Positions 1 through 7,978 of a DNA stretch of 28,028 nt are shown piece by piece. The stretch spans positions 1 to 28,028 of the forward strand of contig CABSNF010000018.1 in assembly GCA_902478995.1 (NCBI GenBank), written 5' to 3'. The notes under the pieces are model-generated. The model was not told the origin of the DNA and made no database searches. It worked only from the letters and a program-made list of their open reading frames with translations. The position numbers were made by a program, and so were the translations under genes. Every line of letters starts with the position of its first letter. Position 1 is the first letter of the stretch. Source of the DNA: an uncultured Collinsella sp. (GTDB lineage: Bacteria; Actinomycetota; Coriobacteriia; Coriobacteriales; Coriobacteriaceae).

Positions 1-101
1 CGGCCTGGACGCAGCGTGTAGTTGCGGCGGAGGCGGCGGGGCGGGCGTCGGTGACAGCGTCCCCGTCTCCTCCGCCGCAACTACACGCTGCGTCCAGGCC
101 G
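1..101. repeat. Perfect 33-bp inverted repeat at window edge
   Basis: Bases 1-33 are the exact reverse complement of bases 69-101, with a 35-nt GC-rich spacer. The arms lie inside the CpaE/TadZ-like reading frame, so one arm would be coded by the antisense of the other. It may extend beyond position 1. A fold-back assembly artefact at a contig end and a real hairpin are both possible. Confidence 0.85.
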
Positions 102-804
102 GCATGGCAGCTTGTTCGGTCTGCGAGGCAGGCTCGTTCTGCGCAATCTGCTCATGCTGCATCAGCGACAACTCGCCGCACCCGGCAAAGCCCTCAACTT
201 CGTCGAGTTCATCCGCCAGATTCACGCCGTGCACGTATCCCATATCTACAGCCGGAGAGTCGCCAGCATGCTGCGCCGGCCCTTCAGCGCCATCGCATAC
301 AAGGGGGTTCCGGGGGCGCCGACCATGCTCGGCTTCCGCTTTTCCATAATCATCAACACGCGGGCCTCTTGTAGCGCGAGGCACCCCGGGTTCCCTATCA
401 ACAAAAGCATCGGGCTCAATCGTCATGCGCCGATCGGAATCAACCGCTCCCTCGCCCGCTCGCCCGTTGCCGCATATACTGTGCGCAGCGATGACCTCGG
501 TCGCCCCCGCGCGAAACAGCCCCTCGATATCCGACGGATCGAGCGTTTCTATCAACACGACCACGCGACTCACGCGGCCTTCGGCCGTCAGGCGCGCAAC
601 AGTCTTGCGCACATCTTCGGTATCGAACAGAGACGCCGCGATGATGGCAGCTCCGCGGCGCGACGGAAACGCCCGCGCCATGGAAACCAGTCCGTCCAGG
701 TCACCCACGCGAAGCACCTGTGCACCCGTATCACGACCCTCGACTTCCCGCTGCAACAGCCCGTAATCGCCGCACGCGCAGCACGCAAGCCAGATCGCCT
801 TCAT
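1..804 (-). CDS. Tad pilus CpaE/TadZ-like protein, N-terminal part (runs off left edge)
   Basis: The frame opens at ATG 804-802, whose first base is the last base of the upstream cpaB stop codon (TGATG overlap). A GGAGG sits about 9 nt upstream. It stays open to position 1, so the 3' end is missing. Residues 1 to about 110 alternate hydrophobic strands and helices (AAIIAAS, VSRVVVLIETLD, FRAGATEVIAA), like the receiver-type N-terminal domain of CpaE/TadZ, which places the Tad pilus machinery at a cell pole. About 150 polar, low-complexity residues follow; the P-loop ATPase domain expected next lies outside the window. The last 33 codons fall in a perfect inverted repeat, so the Pro-rich end (positions 1-68) may not be genuine coding sequence. 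The identity rests on the cpaB neighbour and the fold-like pattern, not on a diagnostic motif. Confidence 0.6.
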   Translation of the reverse strand, partial: MKAIWLACCACGDYGLLQREVEGRDTGAQVLRVGDLDGLVSMARAFPSRRGAAIIAASLFDTEDVRKTVARLTAEGRVSRVVVLIETLDPSDIEGLFRAGATEVIAAHSICGNGRAGEGAVDSDRRMTIEPDAFVDREPGVPRATRGPRVDDYGKAEAEHGRRPRNPLVCDGAEGPAQHAGDSPAVDMGYVHGVNLADELDEVEGFAGCGELSLMQHEQIAQNEPASQTEQAAMPAWTQRVVAAEETGTLSPTPAPPPPPQLHAASRP

Positions 805-1463
805 CACTCGTCGCCTCCGCTCTTTTTGCCGCGCGCCGTGGCGGGAATCGTCAAGCTGACCGTTCCCTTGCCCGATGCCCCCAGCAGTTCCTTGACGTCT
901 TCGGGGTCAGCCGCCAGCGTCACCCATTCGATCTTGCCCTCGCGCGTGGCACCGGAATCCTCACTGGTATCGATCACGTACGCGCCGCACAGCCGATCGG
1001 TTACGCCGTCTTTTTGCACATACACATCCACGTAGCTGCCCACGCCCGTAGCACCGCCGACCGAGTGCTCGGCATCGACCGCCACCGAAACGGCGACCTT
1101 GCCCTTAGGCACCTCGAGCTTGTGGCTCTCGGCCTTGGTGTAGACATTGCAGATCACGGCGTTTTTGGGAATACGCGAAGTCGTCACGTCGCCGCGCACC
1201 TGGCGCAGCTCGGTCGCCGCGTCACGCGGCAGCAGACTTGTCAACCATTCCTGGGTTATGACATTGGTCTCATCGAGGGTCTCGCCCACATCGATATCGC
1301 GCGCCGCGACGCATACCTCGACGCGATCGCCACCGTACCTGGCCAAGGTCTCAGCCTGGACCTGTTCGGCTTGCGAGCGGATCGACGAGCCGTAAACCAT
1401 ACAGAGCAGAGCAGCGAGCACGCCCGCGACCAGACTGATGGCGATGCGCTTGCTCTTGTTCAC
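804..1463 (-). CDS. cpaB: Flp pilus assembly protein CpaB (SAF domain)
   Basis: Predicted 219-aa membrane-anchored, exported protein. It has a single N-terminal transmembrane or signal segment (ISLVAGVLAALLCMVYG) followed by an SAF-type beta-clip region with RDIDVGETLDETNVI and a later VDVYVQKDGV stretch, the layout of CpaB/RcpC proteins. In the family CpaB is a periplasmic or cell-wall partner of the Tad secretion channel. An ATG lies 15 bases upstream at 1478, but an AGAGGAG ribosome binding site falls inside that extension, 5-6 nt before GTG 1463, so GTG 1463 is the better start. The next gene overlaps its stop by one base, indicating translational coupling in a Tad operon. The 219 residues are shorter than many proteobacterial CpaB proteins. 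Confidence 0.8.
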   Translation of the reverse strand: MNKSKRIAISLVAGVLAALLCMVYGSSIRSQAEQVQAETLARYGGDRVEVCVAARDIDVGETLDETNVITQEWLTSLLPRDAATELRQVRGDVTTSRIPKNAVICNVYTKAESHKLEVPKGKVAVSVAVDAEHSVGGATGVGSYVDVYVQKDGVTDRLCGAYVIDTSEDSGATREGKIEWVTLAADPEDVKELLGASGKGTVSLTIPATARGKKSGGDE

Positions 1464-1573
1464 GGCCGCTCCTCTCATGGCAGTGCCGGGCGAATGCCCG
1501 TACCACCATTGTCTGGGCGGTCAGAGTGCAAAGCGCCGCAATCGCGATCTTGGTTTTCGATGTCAAACCAATC

Positions 1574-1625
1574 GCTGACCAAAAGCTGACCAGCCCGTCA
1601 AGCTCGTGGCAAGGTTTTGGTCAGC
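1574..1625. promoter_or_regulatory. GGTCAGC repeat cluster upstream of the Tad operon
   Basis: The 11-mer GCTGACCAAAA at 1574-1584 is followed by GCTGACC at 1585-1591 and matched in inverse by TTTTGGTCAGC at 1615-1625. A TTGACA-like hexamer occurs at 1566-1561 on the minus strand without a clear -10. The arrangement, 110-160 bp upstream of cpaB, looks like an operator or activator site; the regulator is unknown. Confidence 0.35.
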
Positions 1626-1663
1626 ACGTCAGCAAACTGCATGTTTCGAGGCTTTTCCGCAGC

Positions 1664-1698
1664 AAAAAAGCCGTCTCCCGAACAGTTGGGAGACGGCT
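1664..1698 (-). terminator. Rho-independent terminator of rsgA
   Basis: On the minus strand an 11-bp perfect stem (AGCCGTCTCCC with GGGAGACGGCT, loop about 8 nt) is followed by a T-run, 18 nt after the rsgA stop codon. Confidence 0.9.
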
Positions 1699-1715
1699 GT
1701 CATAGGAAAAATCAA

Positions 1716-2900
1716 TTACAGATGGACATCGGGATCGAGCATTTGAGCACTCACGCGCATGGATGACGCCAAGTTTTGGAACGTTTCCAGACGCAGACTG
1801 TCGATCTGCCCGGCGTCCTCGGCCTCGCGAACGGCGCAACCCGGCTCATGGGTATGCGTGCAGTCGCCAAACCGGCACGCGCGCGATGCCTCGACAATCT
1901 CGGGGAAGGCGCGCGCCAGACCCCGCTCGTGACCCACGAGCGGTAGGCTGCGCAGGCCCGGGGCATCGGCGATCACACCGGCGTCGCCCGGCAGCGCCAC
2001 CATCACGCGCGCGACGGTAGTGTGACGGCCCTGGTCGTCGCGTTCGCGCACACCGCCGGTCGCCAACGTATCGTGGCCCAGCAGTGCATTGAGCAGCGTC
2101 GACTTGCCGGCACCCGACTCGCCCAGAATCATGGCGCAGCTCCCGGCAGGCACGCAGACACGGACCTCGTCCAGGCCGCGGCCCTCGGCAGAGGACGTCA
2201 CGATCACGCGCACGTCCGGACCCACCAGGCGGCGCACGCGGTCCAGATCGCGCTCGAGCTCCTCGGCATCGCAGCGGTCAGCTTTGGTGAGCACCACCAC
2301 CGGCTCGGCATCGCAGTCGAGCGCCAACACCAGCGAGCGCGCCACGCGGTCGAGCAGCACCTCACCGGCACCGAGCGCCTGCACGATTAGCACGCTATCC
2401 ACGTTGGAGCAGAGCACCTGACGCTCTCCGCGGGCACGGCCGCGCCAACGCTCAAAGCTCGTACGGCGCGGCAGCACGCACTCAATCACGCCCATATCGT
2501 GCCCGGGAGCGCGGCGCACCGCCACACGGTCGCCCACGGCAGGCAACAGGACCTCGTCCTCGCCGCGCGACTTGGCAAACCCCACGGCATGCTCGGCGCG
2601 GAAGGTATCGTTGGCAGTCGCCACCAGCGGAAACCCGCGATCCAAGCGCACCACGGCGCCAAGCTGCATCTGCTCGGGCTCCTCGGCATGTGCGCAAAAG
2701 TCGTCAAATGCTGCCTGCTGAGCTTCATCGACCGGCAGGTCATCGAACGCCGGAACATCCTGCAGCGCGTCGAGTCCCGGCACGTTTGCCAGCAGCTCCT
2801 CGGCAGATGCGGGGGCCTCGGTCGCGAGCTTCCGACGACGATCGCGCTTAGCCCGCGCCCCCGTCGTCTTTTTCTTCGCTTTAGCCTTAGCCTTGCCCAC
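1716..2900 (-). CDS. rsgA: Ribosome small-subunit-dependent GTPase RsgA
   Basis: Predicted 394-aa circularly permuted GTPase that acts in late 30S subunit maturation. The permuted order is visible: G4-like TKAD at 205-208, P-loop GESGAGKST at 260-268, then G3-like DAPG at 312-315. The C-terminal zinc-binding pattern follows (C342, C347, H349, C355). An OB-fold-like region precedes the GTPase at about 80-150. The first 25 residues are very Lys/Arg/Ala-rich, and a further acidic stretch follows to about 75, making the N-terminus longer than usual. GTG 2900 was chosen because GGGAGG lies 5 nt upstream; the frame is open 84 bases further up, but that stretch begins inside the upstream terminator hairpin. 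The gene is monocistronic, flanked by terminators on both sides. Confidence 0.93.
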   Translation of the reverse strand: MGKAKAKAKKKTTGARAKRDRRRKLATEAPASAEELLANVPGLDALQDVPAFDDLPVDEAQQAAFDDFCAHAEEPEQMQLGAVVRLDRGFPLVATANDTFRAEHAVGFAKSRGEDEVLLPAVGDRVAVRRAPGHDMGVIECVLPRRTSFERWRGRARGERQVLCSNVDSVLIVQALGAGEVLLDRVARSLVLALDCDAEPVVVLTKADRCDAEELERDLDRVRRLVGPDVRVIVTSSAEGRGLDEVRVCVPAGSCAMILGESGAGKSTLLNALLGHDTLATGGVRERDDQGRHTTVARVMVALPGDAGVIADAPGLRSLPLVGHERGLARAFPEIVEASRACRFGDCTHTHEPGCAVREAEDAGQIDSLRLETFQNLASSMRVSAQMLDPDVHL

Positions 2901-2948
2901 AAGCGCCTCCCAGCACCATAAATCACAACTGAGCAGGTATTTTAAATC

Positions 2949-2982
2949 AAAAAGAGCTGGCCGGGCAAAGCCCGACCAGCTC
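2949..2982 (-). terminator. Rho-independent terminator of the Ca2+ ATPase transcript
   Basis: The minus strand has a 13-bp stem (GAGCTGGTCGGGC and GCCCGGCCAGCTC, with one G-T pair), loop of 3, then TTTTT. It ends transcription from the ATPase gene before rsgA. Confidence 0.9.
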
Positions 2983-3042
2983 ACAAACTTTCCCTCAGCC
3001 CTTTATCATCCGCGCGGGAGAAAAGCCAGCAAGGATACCGCA

Positions 3043-3137
3043 GGGCCCGCCCGCCGGGAGGGGTTTCCTAAGGGCACATCCCGCAGCCGCAAAGCGGCGA
3101 GGACGTGCCCGTGGAAACCCCGCAGGCGGTCGGGCCC
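3043..3137. repeat. Long nested hairpin element (REP-like)
   Basis: Five successive arm pairs nest on one axis: GGGCCCG 3043-3049 with CGGGCCC 3131-3137; CCGCC 3051-3055 with GGCGG 3125-3129; GGGGTTTCC 3060-3068 with GGAAACCCC 3113-3121; GGGCAC 3072-3077 with GTGCCC 3105-3110; and a GCCGC/GCGGC tip at 3086-3098. It lies in the 3' untranslated region of the ATPase gene, before its terminator. No open frame or T-run is attached. It could be a dispersed palindromic repeat or a structured RNA. Confidence 0.75.
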
Positions 3138-3148
3138 GGACAGGAACG

Positions 3149-5830
3149 TTACTCTTTTTCGACCGCGCGCATGATCGCCTTGTAGATCTCCATAAGCGGG
3201 ATGATCAGGAAGGCCAGACCCAGCGCGGCAAGAACGCCCTTGAGCTCAAGCGTCACGGGGCCAAAGAACATCTCGGCAAGCGTCGGCTGCACGGTCACGA
3301 TCACCGTCAGCACCAGTGCCAACGCGGCAGAAGCCCACAGCCACTTGTTCTGCTTCTTCATGGTGAACAGCGACGCACGACGGCTGCGCATATTGAAGCA
3401 GTGGAAAATCTCGACCATGTTGAGCGTGATGAACGCCATCATCACGCCTTCCTCGTCGGCATTGCCGGCGATCATATCGGCGATGTGGATGTAGCCCATG
3501 TCAAAGTACACGCCCACAAAGAAGCTCGCCAGCACCAGCACGGTGATGATCAGACCCTGGACCACGCAGTCCAGGCCCATGTGACCGGCAAAGACGCCGT
3601 CCTTGGCGTTGCGCGGCTTGCGCTTCATGATGTCGCCCTCGGCATCCTCCATGCCCAGCGCGAGCGCGGGGAAACAGTCGGTGACCAGGTTCACCCACAG
3701 CAGCTGCACCGGCTGGAAGATGGTAAAGCCGATGAGCGTGGCGATAAACACCGAGAAGACCTCGGCAAGGTTGGCCGAAAGCAGGAACTGGATGACCTTG
3801 CGGATGTTGTCGTAGATGCGACGGCCCTCTTCGCAGGCACCGATGATGGTGGCGAAATTGTCGTCGGCAAGCACCATGTCGGCGACGTTCTTGGTGACAT
3901 CGGTACCGGTGATGCCCATGCCAACGCCGATGTCGGCGCGCTTGATGGACGGGGCGTCGTTGACGCCGTCGCCCGTCATGGCCACGATCTGGTCGCGCGA
4001 CTTCCAAGCCTCGACGATGCGGGTCTTGTGCTCGGGCTGGACGCGGGCGTACACGCCGTAGTCCTCGATGTGCGCGTCGAGTTCCTCGTCGCTCATGCGA
4101 TCGAGGTCGGCACCGGTGATGGCATGGCTGCGATCGGTGACGATTCCCAGCTGCTTGGCAATGGCCACGGCGGTGTCGATATGGTCACCCGTGATCATGA
4201 CGGTGCGGATACCGGCATCGTGGGCCTCGCGGATGGCGTCGGCGACCTCGGGACGGACCGGGTCAATCATGCCGGACAGGCCGCAGAAGACCAGGTCGTG
4301 CTCGAGCGCGGCGGGGCTGCAGTCGGCCGGGACCTCGGTGTAGGTGCGGCTCGCCAGCGCCAGCACGCGCAGGGCCTCGTCGGCCATGGCCTTGTTGGCG
4401 GCCACGAGCTCGGCGCGACGCTCCTCGGTCAGGGGGACAACCTTGTCGCCCTCGTAGATATGGGTACACAGGCCGATCACCACGTCGGGCGCGCCCTTGG
4501 TGTACTGCTCGTACTCGCCGTCCAGGGTCTCGACGACCACGGACATCATCTTGCGGCCCGAGTCAAACGGGGCCTCGCCCACGCGCGGATGCTCGGCAGT
4601 CAGGCCAGTGAGCCCCGCCTTGCCGGCATCGTTGACGAGCGCACACTCAGTCGGCTCGCCCACAGCCTCGCCCAGTTCCTCGTCCCACTGGGCGTCGGAG
4701 CACAGAGCCATGCCGGCCAGGAACTTCTCCTTAGGCGCAGCGAGCTCGTGCTTGACGACGGTCATCTTGTTCTGGGTGAGGGTACCGGTCTTGTCGGAGC
4801 AGATGGTCTGTGTGCAGCCAAGGGTCTCGACGGCGGAAAGCTTGCGGATGATTGCCTGGCGCTTGGCCATCTTGGTCACGCCAAGCGACAGCACGATGGT
4901 CACGACGGCGACCAGGCCCTCGGGGATGGCAGCGACGGCGAGCGAGACTGCGACCATAAAGGTATCGAGCAGGGCGGTCGGGTCGGTAAGAACGTTGCCC
5001 ACGCCGTGGCGGATGATATCGACGCCAAAGATAACGACGCAGATGACGATAACCATGATGGTGAGGATGCGGCTGAGCTCGGCAAGCTTCACCTGCAGCG
5101 GCGTGAGCTCTTCCTTGGCCTCGGCCAGGGCGCCGGCGATCTTACCCATCTCGGTGTTCATGCCGGTGCCGACCACGACGGCGCGGCCGCGGCCGTATAC
5201 CACGGTGGAACCCATGTAGCACATGTTCTTGCGGTCGCCGAGCGGCACGTCGTCGGTGCCGGCGGCGAGCTCGATCACGTTGGCATGCTTCTCGACGGGC
5301 ACGGACTCGCCGGTAAGGGCGGCCTCCTCGATCTTCATCGTGGCGCTCTCGAGCACGCGGCAGTCGGCCGGGACGGAGTCGCCCGCCTCGAGCATGATCA
5401 CGTCACCGGGCACGAGCTCGGCGCTCGGCAGGTGCACGAGCTTGCCGTCGCGCAGCACCTTGGACTGCGCCGCGCTCATCTCCTGCAGGGCCTCGAGAGC
5501 TTCCTCGCTCTTGGCCTCCTGAACCACGCCCAGCACCGAGTTGACGATAACGACGAACATGATGATGGCGACATCGGCAAAGTCCGCCTCGCCCTTAACC
5601 ATGCCCGTGAGCGCGCTGATGACGGCGGCAACGATCAGCATGATGACCATGGGGTCGGCCATCTGCTCAAAGAAGCGCTTCCACAACGGTGTCTTCTCGG
5701 CTTCCTCGAGCTTGTTAGGGCCTGTCTTGGCGAGGCGCGACGACGCCTCGTCGTTGCTCAGGCCGAGGTACTCATCGACACCTTGGTCGCTGAGTACCTC
5801 CGCCGCGGCGGACAGGTATTCCTTTTGCAT
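3149..5830 (-). CDS. Calcium-translocating P-type ATPase (P2 type)
   Basis: Predicted 893-aa inner-membrane pump that would export Ca2+ (or another divalent cation) using ATP. An N-terminal cation-ATPase domain is followed by two membrane helices, actuator motif TGES at 173-176, and IPEGL at 302-306. Phosphorylation motif DKTGTLT has its Asp at 346; the nucleotide domain has KGAPD (445-449) and ITGDH (546-550), and the hinge is TGDGVNDAP (619-627). C-terminal helices include NLVTDCFPALALG, which carries the NxxTD pattern of Ca2+ pumps. IPEGL plus NxxTD fits bacterial SERCA/PMCA-like enzymes rather than heavy-metal pumps; substrate remains inferred. AGGAGG lies about 8 nt before ATG 5830 and sits inside a dyad that may regulate translation. 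It is transcribed alone. Confidence 0.92.
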   Translation of the reverse strand: MQKEYLSAAAEVLSDQGVDEYLGLSNDEASSRLAKTGPNKLEEAEKTPLWKRFFEQMADPMVIMLIVAAVISALTGMVKGEADFADVAIIMFVVIVNSVLGVVQEAKSEEALEALQEMSAAQSKVLRDGKLVHLPSAELVPGDVIMLEAGDSVPADCRVLESATMKIEEAALTGESVPVEKHANVIELAAGTDDVPLGDRKNMCYMGSTVVYGRGRAVVVGTGMNTEMGKIAGALAEAKEELTPLQVKLAELSRILTIMVIVICVVIFGVDIIRHGVGNVLTDPTALLDTFMVAVSLAVAAIPEGLVAVVTIVLSLGVTKMAKRQAIIRKLSAVETLGCTQTICSDKTGTLTQNKMTVVKHELAAPKEKFLAGMALCSDAQWDEELGEAVGEPTECALVNDAGKAGLTGLTAEHPRVGEAPFDSGRKMMSVVVETLDGEYEQYTKGAPDVVIGLCTHIYEGDKVVPLTEERRAELVAANKAMADEALRVLALASRTYTEVPADCSPAALEHDLVFCGLSGMIDPVRPEVADAIREAHDAGIRTVMITGDHIDTAVAIAKQLGIVTDRSHAITGADLDRMSDEELDAHIEDYGVYARVQPEHKTRIVEAWKSRDQIVAMTGDGVNDAPSIKRADIGVGMGITGTDVTKNVADMVLADDNFATIIGACEEGRRIYDNIRKVIQFLLSANLAEVFSVFIATLIGFTIFQPVQLLWVNLVTDCFPALALGMEDAEGDIMKRKPRNAKDGVFAGHMGLDCVVQGLIITVLVLASFFVGVYFDMGYIHIADMIAGNADEEGVMMAFITLNMVEIFHCFNMRSRRASLFTMKKQNKWLWASAALALVLTVIVTVQPTLAEMFFGPVTLELKGVLAALGLAFLIIPLMEIYKAIMRAVEKE

Positions 5831-5840
5831 ATAGAGTCCC

Positions 5841-5894
5841 CTCCTGGGATTCGGGCCACTCAGCAGATTGATGCCCGATCATAATTCCCAGGAG
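5841..5894 (-). promoter_or_regulatory. Dyad covering the ATPase ribosome binding site
   Basis: CTCCTGGGA (5841-5849) pairs with TCCCAGGAG (5886-5894), and inside it TCGGGC (5851-5856) pairs with GCCCGA (5873-5878). In the mRNA the strand holding the Shine-Dalgarno AGGAG would be paired with CTCCT. A -10-like TATGAT (5883-5878, minus) lies within the dyad; if that is the promoter, the upstream arm is not transcribed and the dyad would be a DNA operator instead. Confidence 0.5.
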
Positions 5895-6178
5895 AAGGGC
5901 AAGGGCTCATCAAGGCTGCCGTGCTGAGCGGCAGTTGATAGTGGGGCTATGGTACCCCAAAGCGGCGCGTCTAGCCAAAACATTCCAATTGGAAACACGG
6001 CTCGAGTGCAACGATGCAGACCGTGTGATGCTCAACATTGATAAAACGTTTTTTCTTCGGTGCATCATCAAACTGAAATATCGCCCAGATAGCAGCGGTC
6101 AGAACGGTTGGTAAAGATTTTTCATATACCGTTTTTACCGCAAAAAATGAACTTCTAATTCGGCATACGGTCGATTTT
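5895..6178. other. Divergent intergenic region, AT-richer, no gene seen
   Basis: The stretch lies between the ATPase gene (minus) and pyk (plus) and is clearly more AT-rich than its surroundings from about 6040 on. It holds a CGGCAG-type hairpin near 5919-5938, a perfect 12-bp palindrome TTCCAATTGGAA at 5983-5994, and several ACGGT/ACCGT words at about 6100-6175. The one open frame in it (75 codons, minus) has no ribosome binding site or recognisable product and is not called. Confidence 0.5.
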
Positions 6179-6209
6179 TTGAGGTATTCGGTCGGCATTT
6201 CGTTATAAT
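6179..6209 (+). promoter_or_regulatory. Promoter of pyk
   Basis: A perfect -10 TATAAT at 6204-6209 is preceded by TTGAGG at 6179-6184 with a 19-bp spacer. This predicts a leader of about 57 nt before the pyk start. Confidence 0.65.
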
Positions 6210-6272
6210 CATCTCAGTTTTATTTCTTATGGTTTATCTATCAGCGCAAGACGATGTCAGATGGAGGTCTGA

Positions 6273-7733
6273 ATGTACAAGCGCACCAAGATTGTATGCA
6301 CCATGGGTCCCGCCTGCGATAGCGACGAGACCATCCGCGAGATGATCAAGGCGGGCATGAACGTCGCCCGTTTTAACTTCTCGCACGGATCTTACGACGA
6401 GCACCACGGTCGCATCGAGCGCGTCCGTCGTATTTCCAAGGAGCTCGGTCTGCCCGTCGGCATCCTGCTCGACACCAAGGGCCCCGAGGTCCGCACCGGC
6501 CTTCTGGTCGACGGCAAGAAGGTTGCCGTCAAGACCGGCGATAAGATCGTCGTCACCGCTCAGCCCACGTCCGAGGATTTCCACGGCACCGCTGAGCACA
6601 TCTCCCTCGACTACCTGGCTCTGCCCTCCGAGGTCGAGAAGGGCTCCCTTATCCTGATCGATGACGGTCTGGTTGCCCTCGAGGTCGAGTCCGTCAGCGG
6701 CCAGGACATGACCTGCGTCGTTAAGAACGACGGCCTGATCGGCGAGCGCAAGGGCGTCAACATGCCCAACGTCAACATCTCGCTACCCGCCATCACCGAG
6801 CGCGATCGTCAGGACATCCTCTTTGGCCTGACCGAGAACATCGACTACATCGCCGCTTCCTTCATCCGTGACGGCGAGTCCGTCCGCGGCATCCGCGAGC
6901 TTTGCCGCGAGAACGGTGGCGAGCACGTGACGATCTTCCCGAAGATCGAGTGCGCCCTGGGCGTCGAGAACTTCGACGAGATCCTCGAGGCTTCCGACGG
7001 CATCATGGTCGCCCGTGGCGACCTGGGCATCGAGATCAAGCCCGAGCTCGTTCCGCACATCCAGAAGGAGATCATCGCCAAGTGCAACGCGGCCTACAAG
7101 CCCGTTATCACCGCTACGCAGATGCTCGACTCCATGCAGCAGAACCCGCGCCCGACGCGCGCCGAGGTTGCCGACGTTGCTAACGCCATCTACGACGGCA
7201 CCGACGCCGTTATGCTCTCTGGCGAGTCCGCTGCCGGTAAGTACCCGGTCGAGGCCGTCAAGATGCAGGCCAGCATTGCTCTCGAGACCGAGAAGTACCT
7301 CCCGGCCCACGCTCCGCTCGAGGTTCCGGCCGACGCTCATGGCACCCGCGTCGTCAACAACGTTGTGGGTATGTCCGCTGTGAACATGGCCACCACCGTT
7401 GGCGCCAAGTGCATCACCGTGCCGACGACCACCGGTCGTACCGCTCGCCTGATTTCGCACTTCCGTCCCAACATGCCGATCTGCGCGTTCTCCCGCCACG
7501 AGTGGGCCGTCCAGCAGATGATCATGTACTGGGGCGTTATCCCGCATCAGGCCGAGATTACCCAGGGCACCGTCAACGGCACGATCGTCAAGGCGATCGA
7601 GACCGCTAAGGAGCTCGGCTACGTCGAGGCCGGCGACCTGACCGTCGCTACCGCCGGCGATCCCCGCATGAGCGTCCAGCTCGAGGACAAGGTCTCCTCG
7701 ACCAACGTCGCTTACGTCGCTCAGGTGCGCTAA
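6273..7733 (+). CDS. pyk: Pyruvate kinase
   Basis: Predicted 486-aa cytosolic enzyme of the last glycolytic step: phosphoenolpyruvate plus ADP gives pyruvate plus ATP. Diagnostic segments appear in order: TKIVCTMGP at the N-terminus, NVARFNFSHG, DTKGPEVRTG, FPKIE with the catalytic Lys, the IMVARGDLGIE signature, KPVITATQMLDSM, and a C-terminal domain ending in STNVAYVAQVR. The length matches the short bacterial form without the extra PEP-utiliser domain found in many Bacilli. GGAGG lies 5 nt before ATG 6273. Codon use is strongly biased to C/G-ending codons, as expected for a highly expressed gene. It is transcribed alone, bounded by its own promoter and terminator. Confidence 0.97.
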   Translation: MYKRTKIVCTMGPACDSDETIREMIKAGMNVARFNFSHGSYDEHHGRIERVRRISKELGLPVGILLDTKGPEVRTGLLVDGKKVAVKTGDKIVVTAQPTSEDFHGTAEHISLDYLALPSEVEKGSLILIDDGLVALEVESVSGQDMTCVVKNDGLIGERKGVNMPNVNISLPAITERDRQDILFGLTENIDYIAASFIRDGESVRGIRELCRENGGEHVTIFPKIECALGVENFDEILEASDGIMVARGDLGIEIKPELVPHIQKEIIAKCNAAYKPVITATQMLDSMQQNPRPTRAEVADVANAIYDGTDAVMLSGESAAGKYPVEAVKMQASIALETEKYLPAHAPLEVPADAHGTRVVNNVVGMSAVNMATTVGAKCITVPTTTGRTARLISHFRPNMPICAFSRHEWAVQQMIMYWGVIPHQAEITQGTVNGTIVKAIETAKELGYVEAGDLTVATAGDPRMSVQLEDKVSSTNVAYVAQVR

Positions 7734-7761
7734 AACGCACTTGCAAGCATACTTGCATTGC

Positions 7762-7798
7762 AAAGGGCCCGGAAGGCTTCGCCTTCCGGGCCCTTTTT
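7762..7798 (+). terminator. Terminator of pyk
   Basis: GGGCCCGGAAGGC (7765-7777) pairs perfectly with GCCTTCCGGGCCC (7781-7793), loop TTC, then TTTTT. The AAA before the stem makes it potentially bidirectional. Confidence 0.95.
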
Positions 7799-7978
7799 CT
7801 GTGCCAATGCCGCCGCACGGCAAAACACGCACTCATTTCTTTACCAAAAGCGCGAAATCCACCCTTCGAGGCCCAAAAAATAAAGCCCCAAGCGCTAAAA
7901 GTGTTCGCCCGGTGGCAAACCCACACCTCACACAGGGCTGATAAATCGTTTTAGCAAGAACCAAATCGACCTGGTTTT
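7799..7978. other. Intergenic stretch without a supported gene
   Basis: Between the pyk terminator and the MITE-like repeat. It contains no ribosome-binding-site-led frame and no strong hairpin. The minus frame that crosses it continues through the repeat element and is treated as spurious. Confidence 0.5.

Noticed and set aside
3401..5884. 827-codon open frame antisense to the Ca2+ ATPase
   Set aside because: Mirror frame created by GC-rich codon bias; composition is His/Asp/Gly-rich without domains.
5831..5960. Possible yybP-ykoY manganese riboswitch before the P-type ATPase
   Set aside because: This riboswitch is known upstream of some P-type ATPases, but I could not find its conserved loop sequences here.
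5971..6198. 75-codon open frame on the minus strand upstream of pyk
   Set aside because: No ribosome binding site, lies in an AT-rich regulatory region and overlaps the pyk promoter area.
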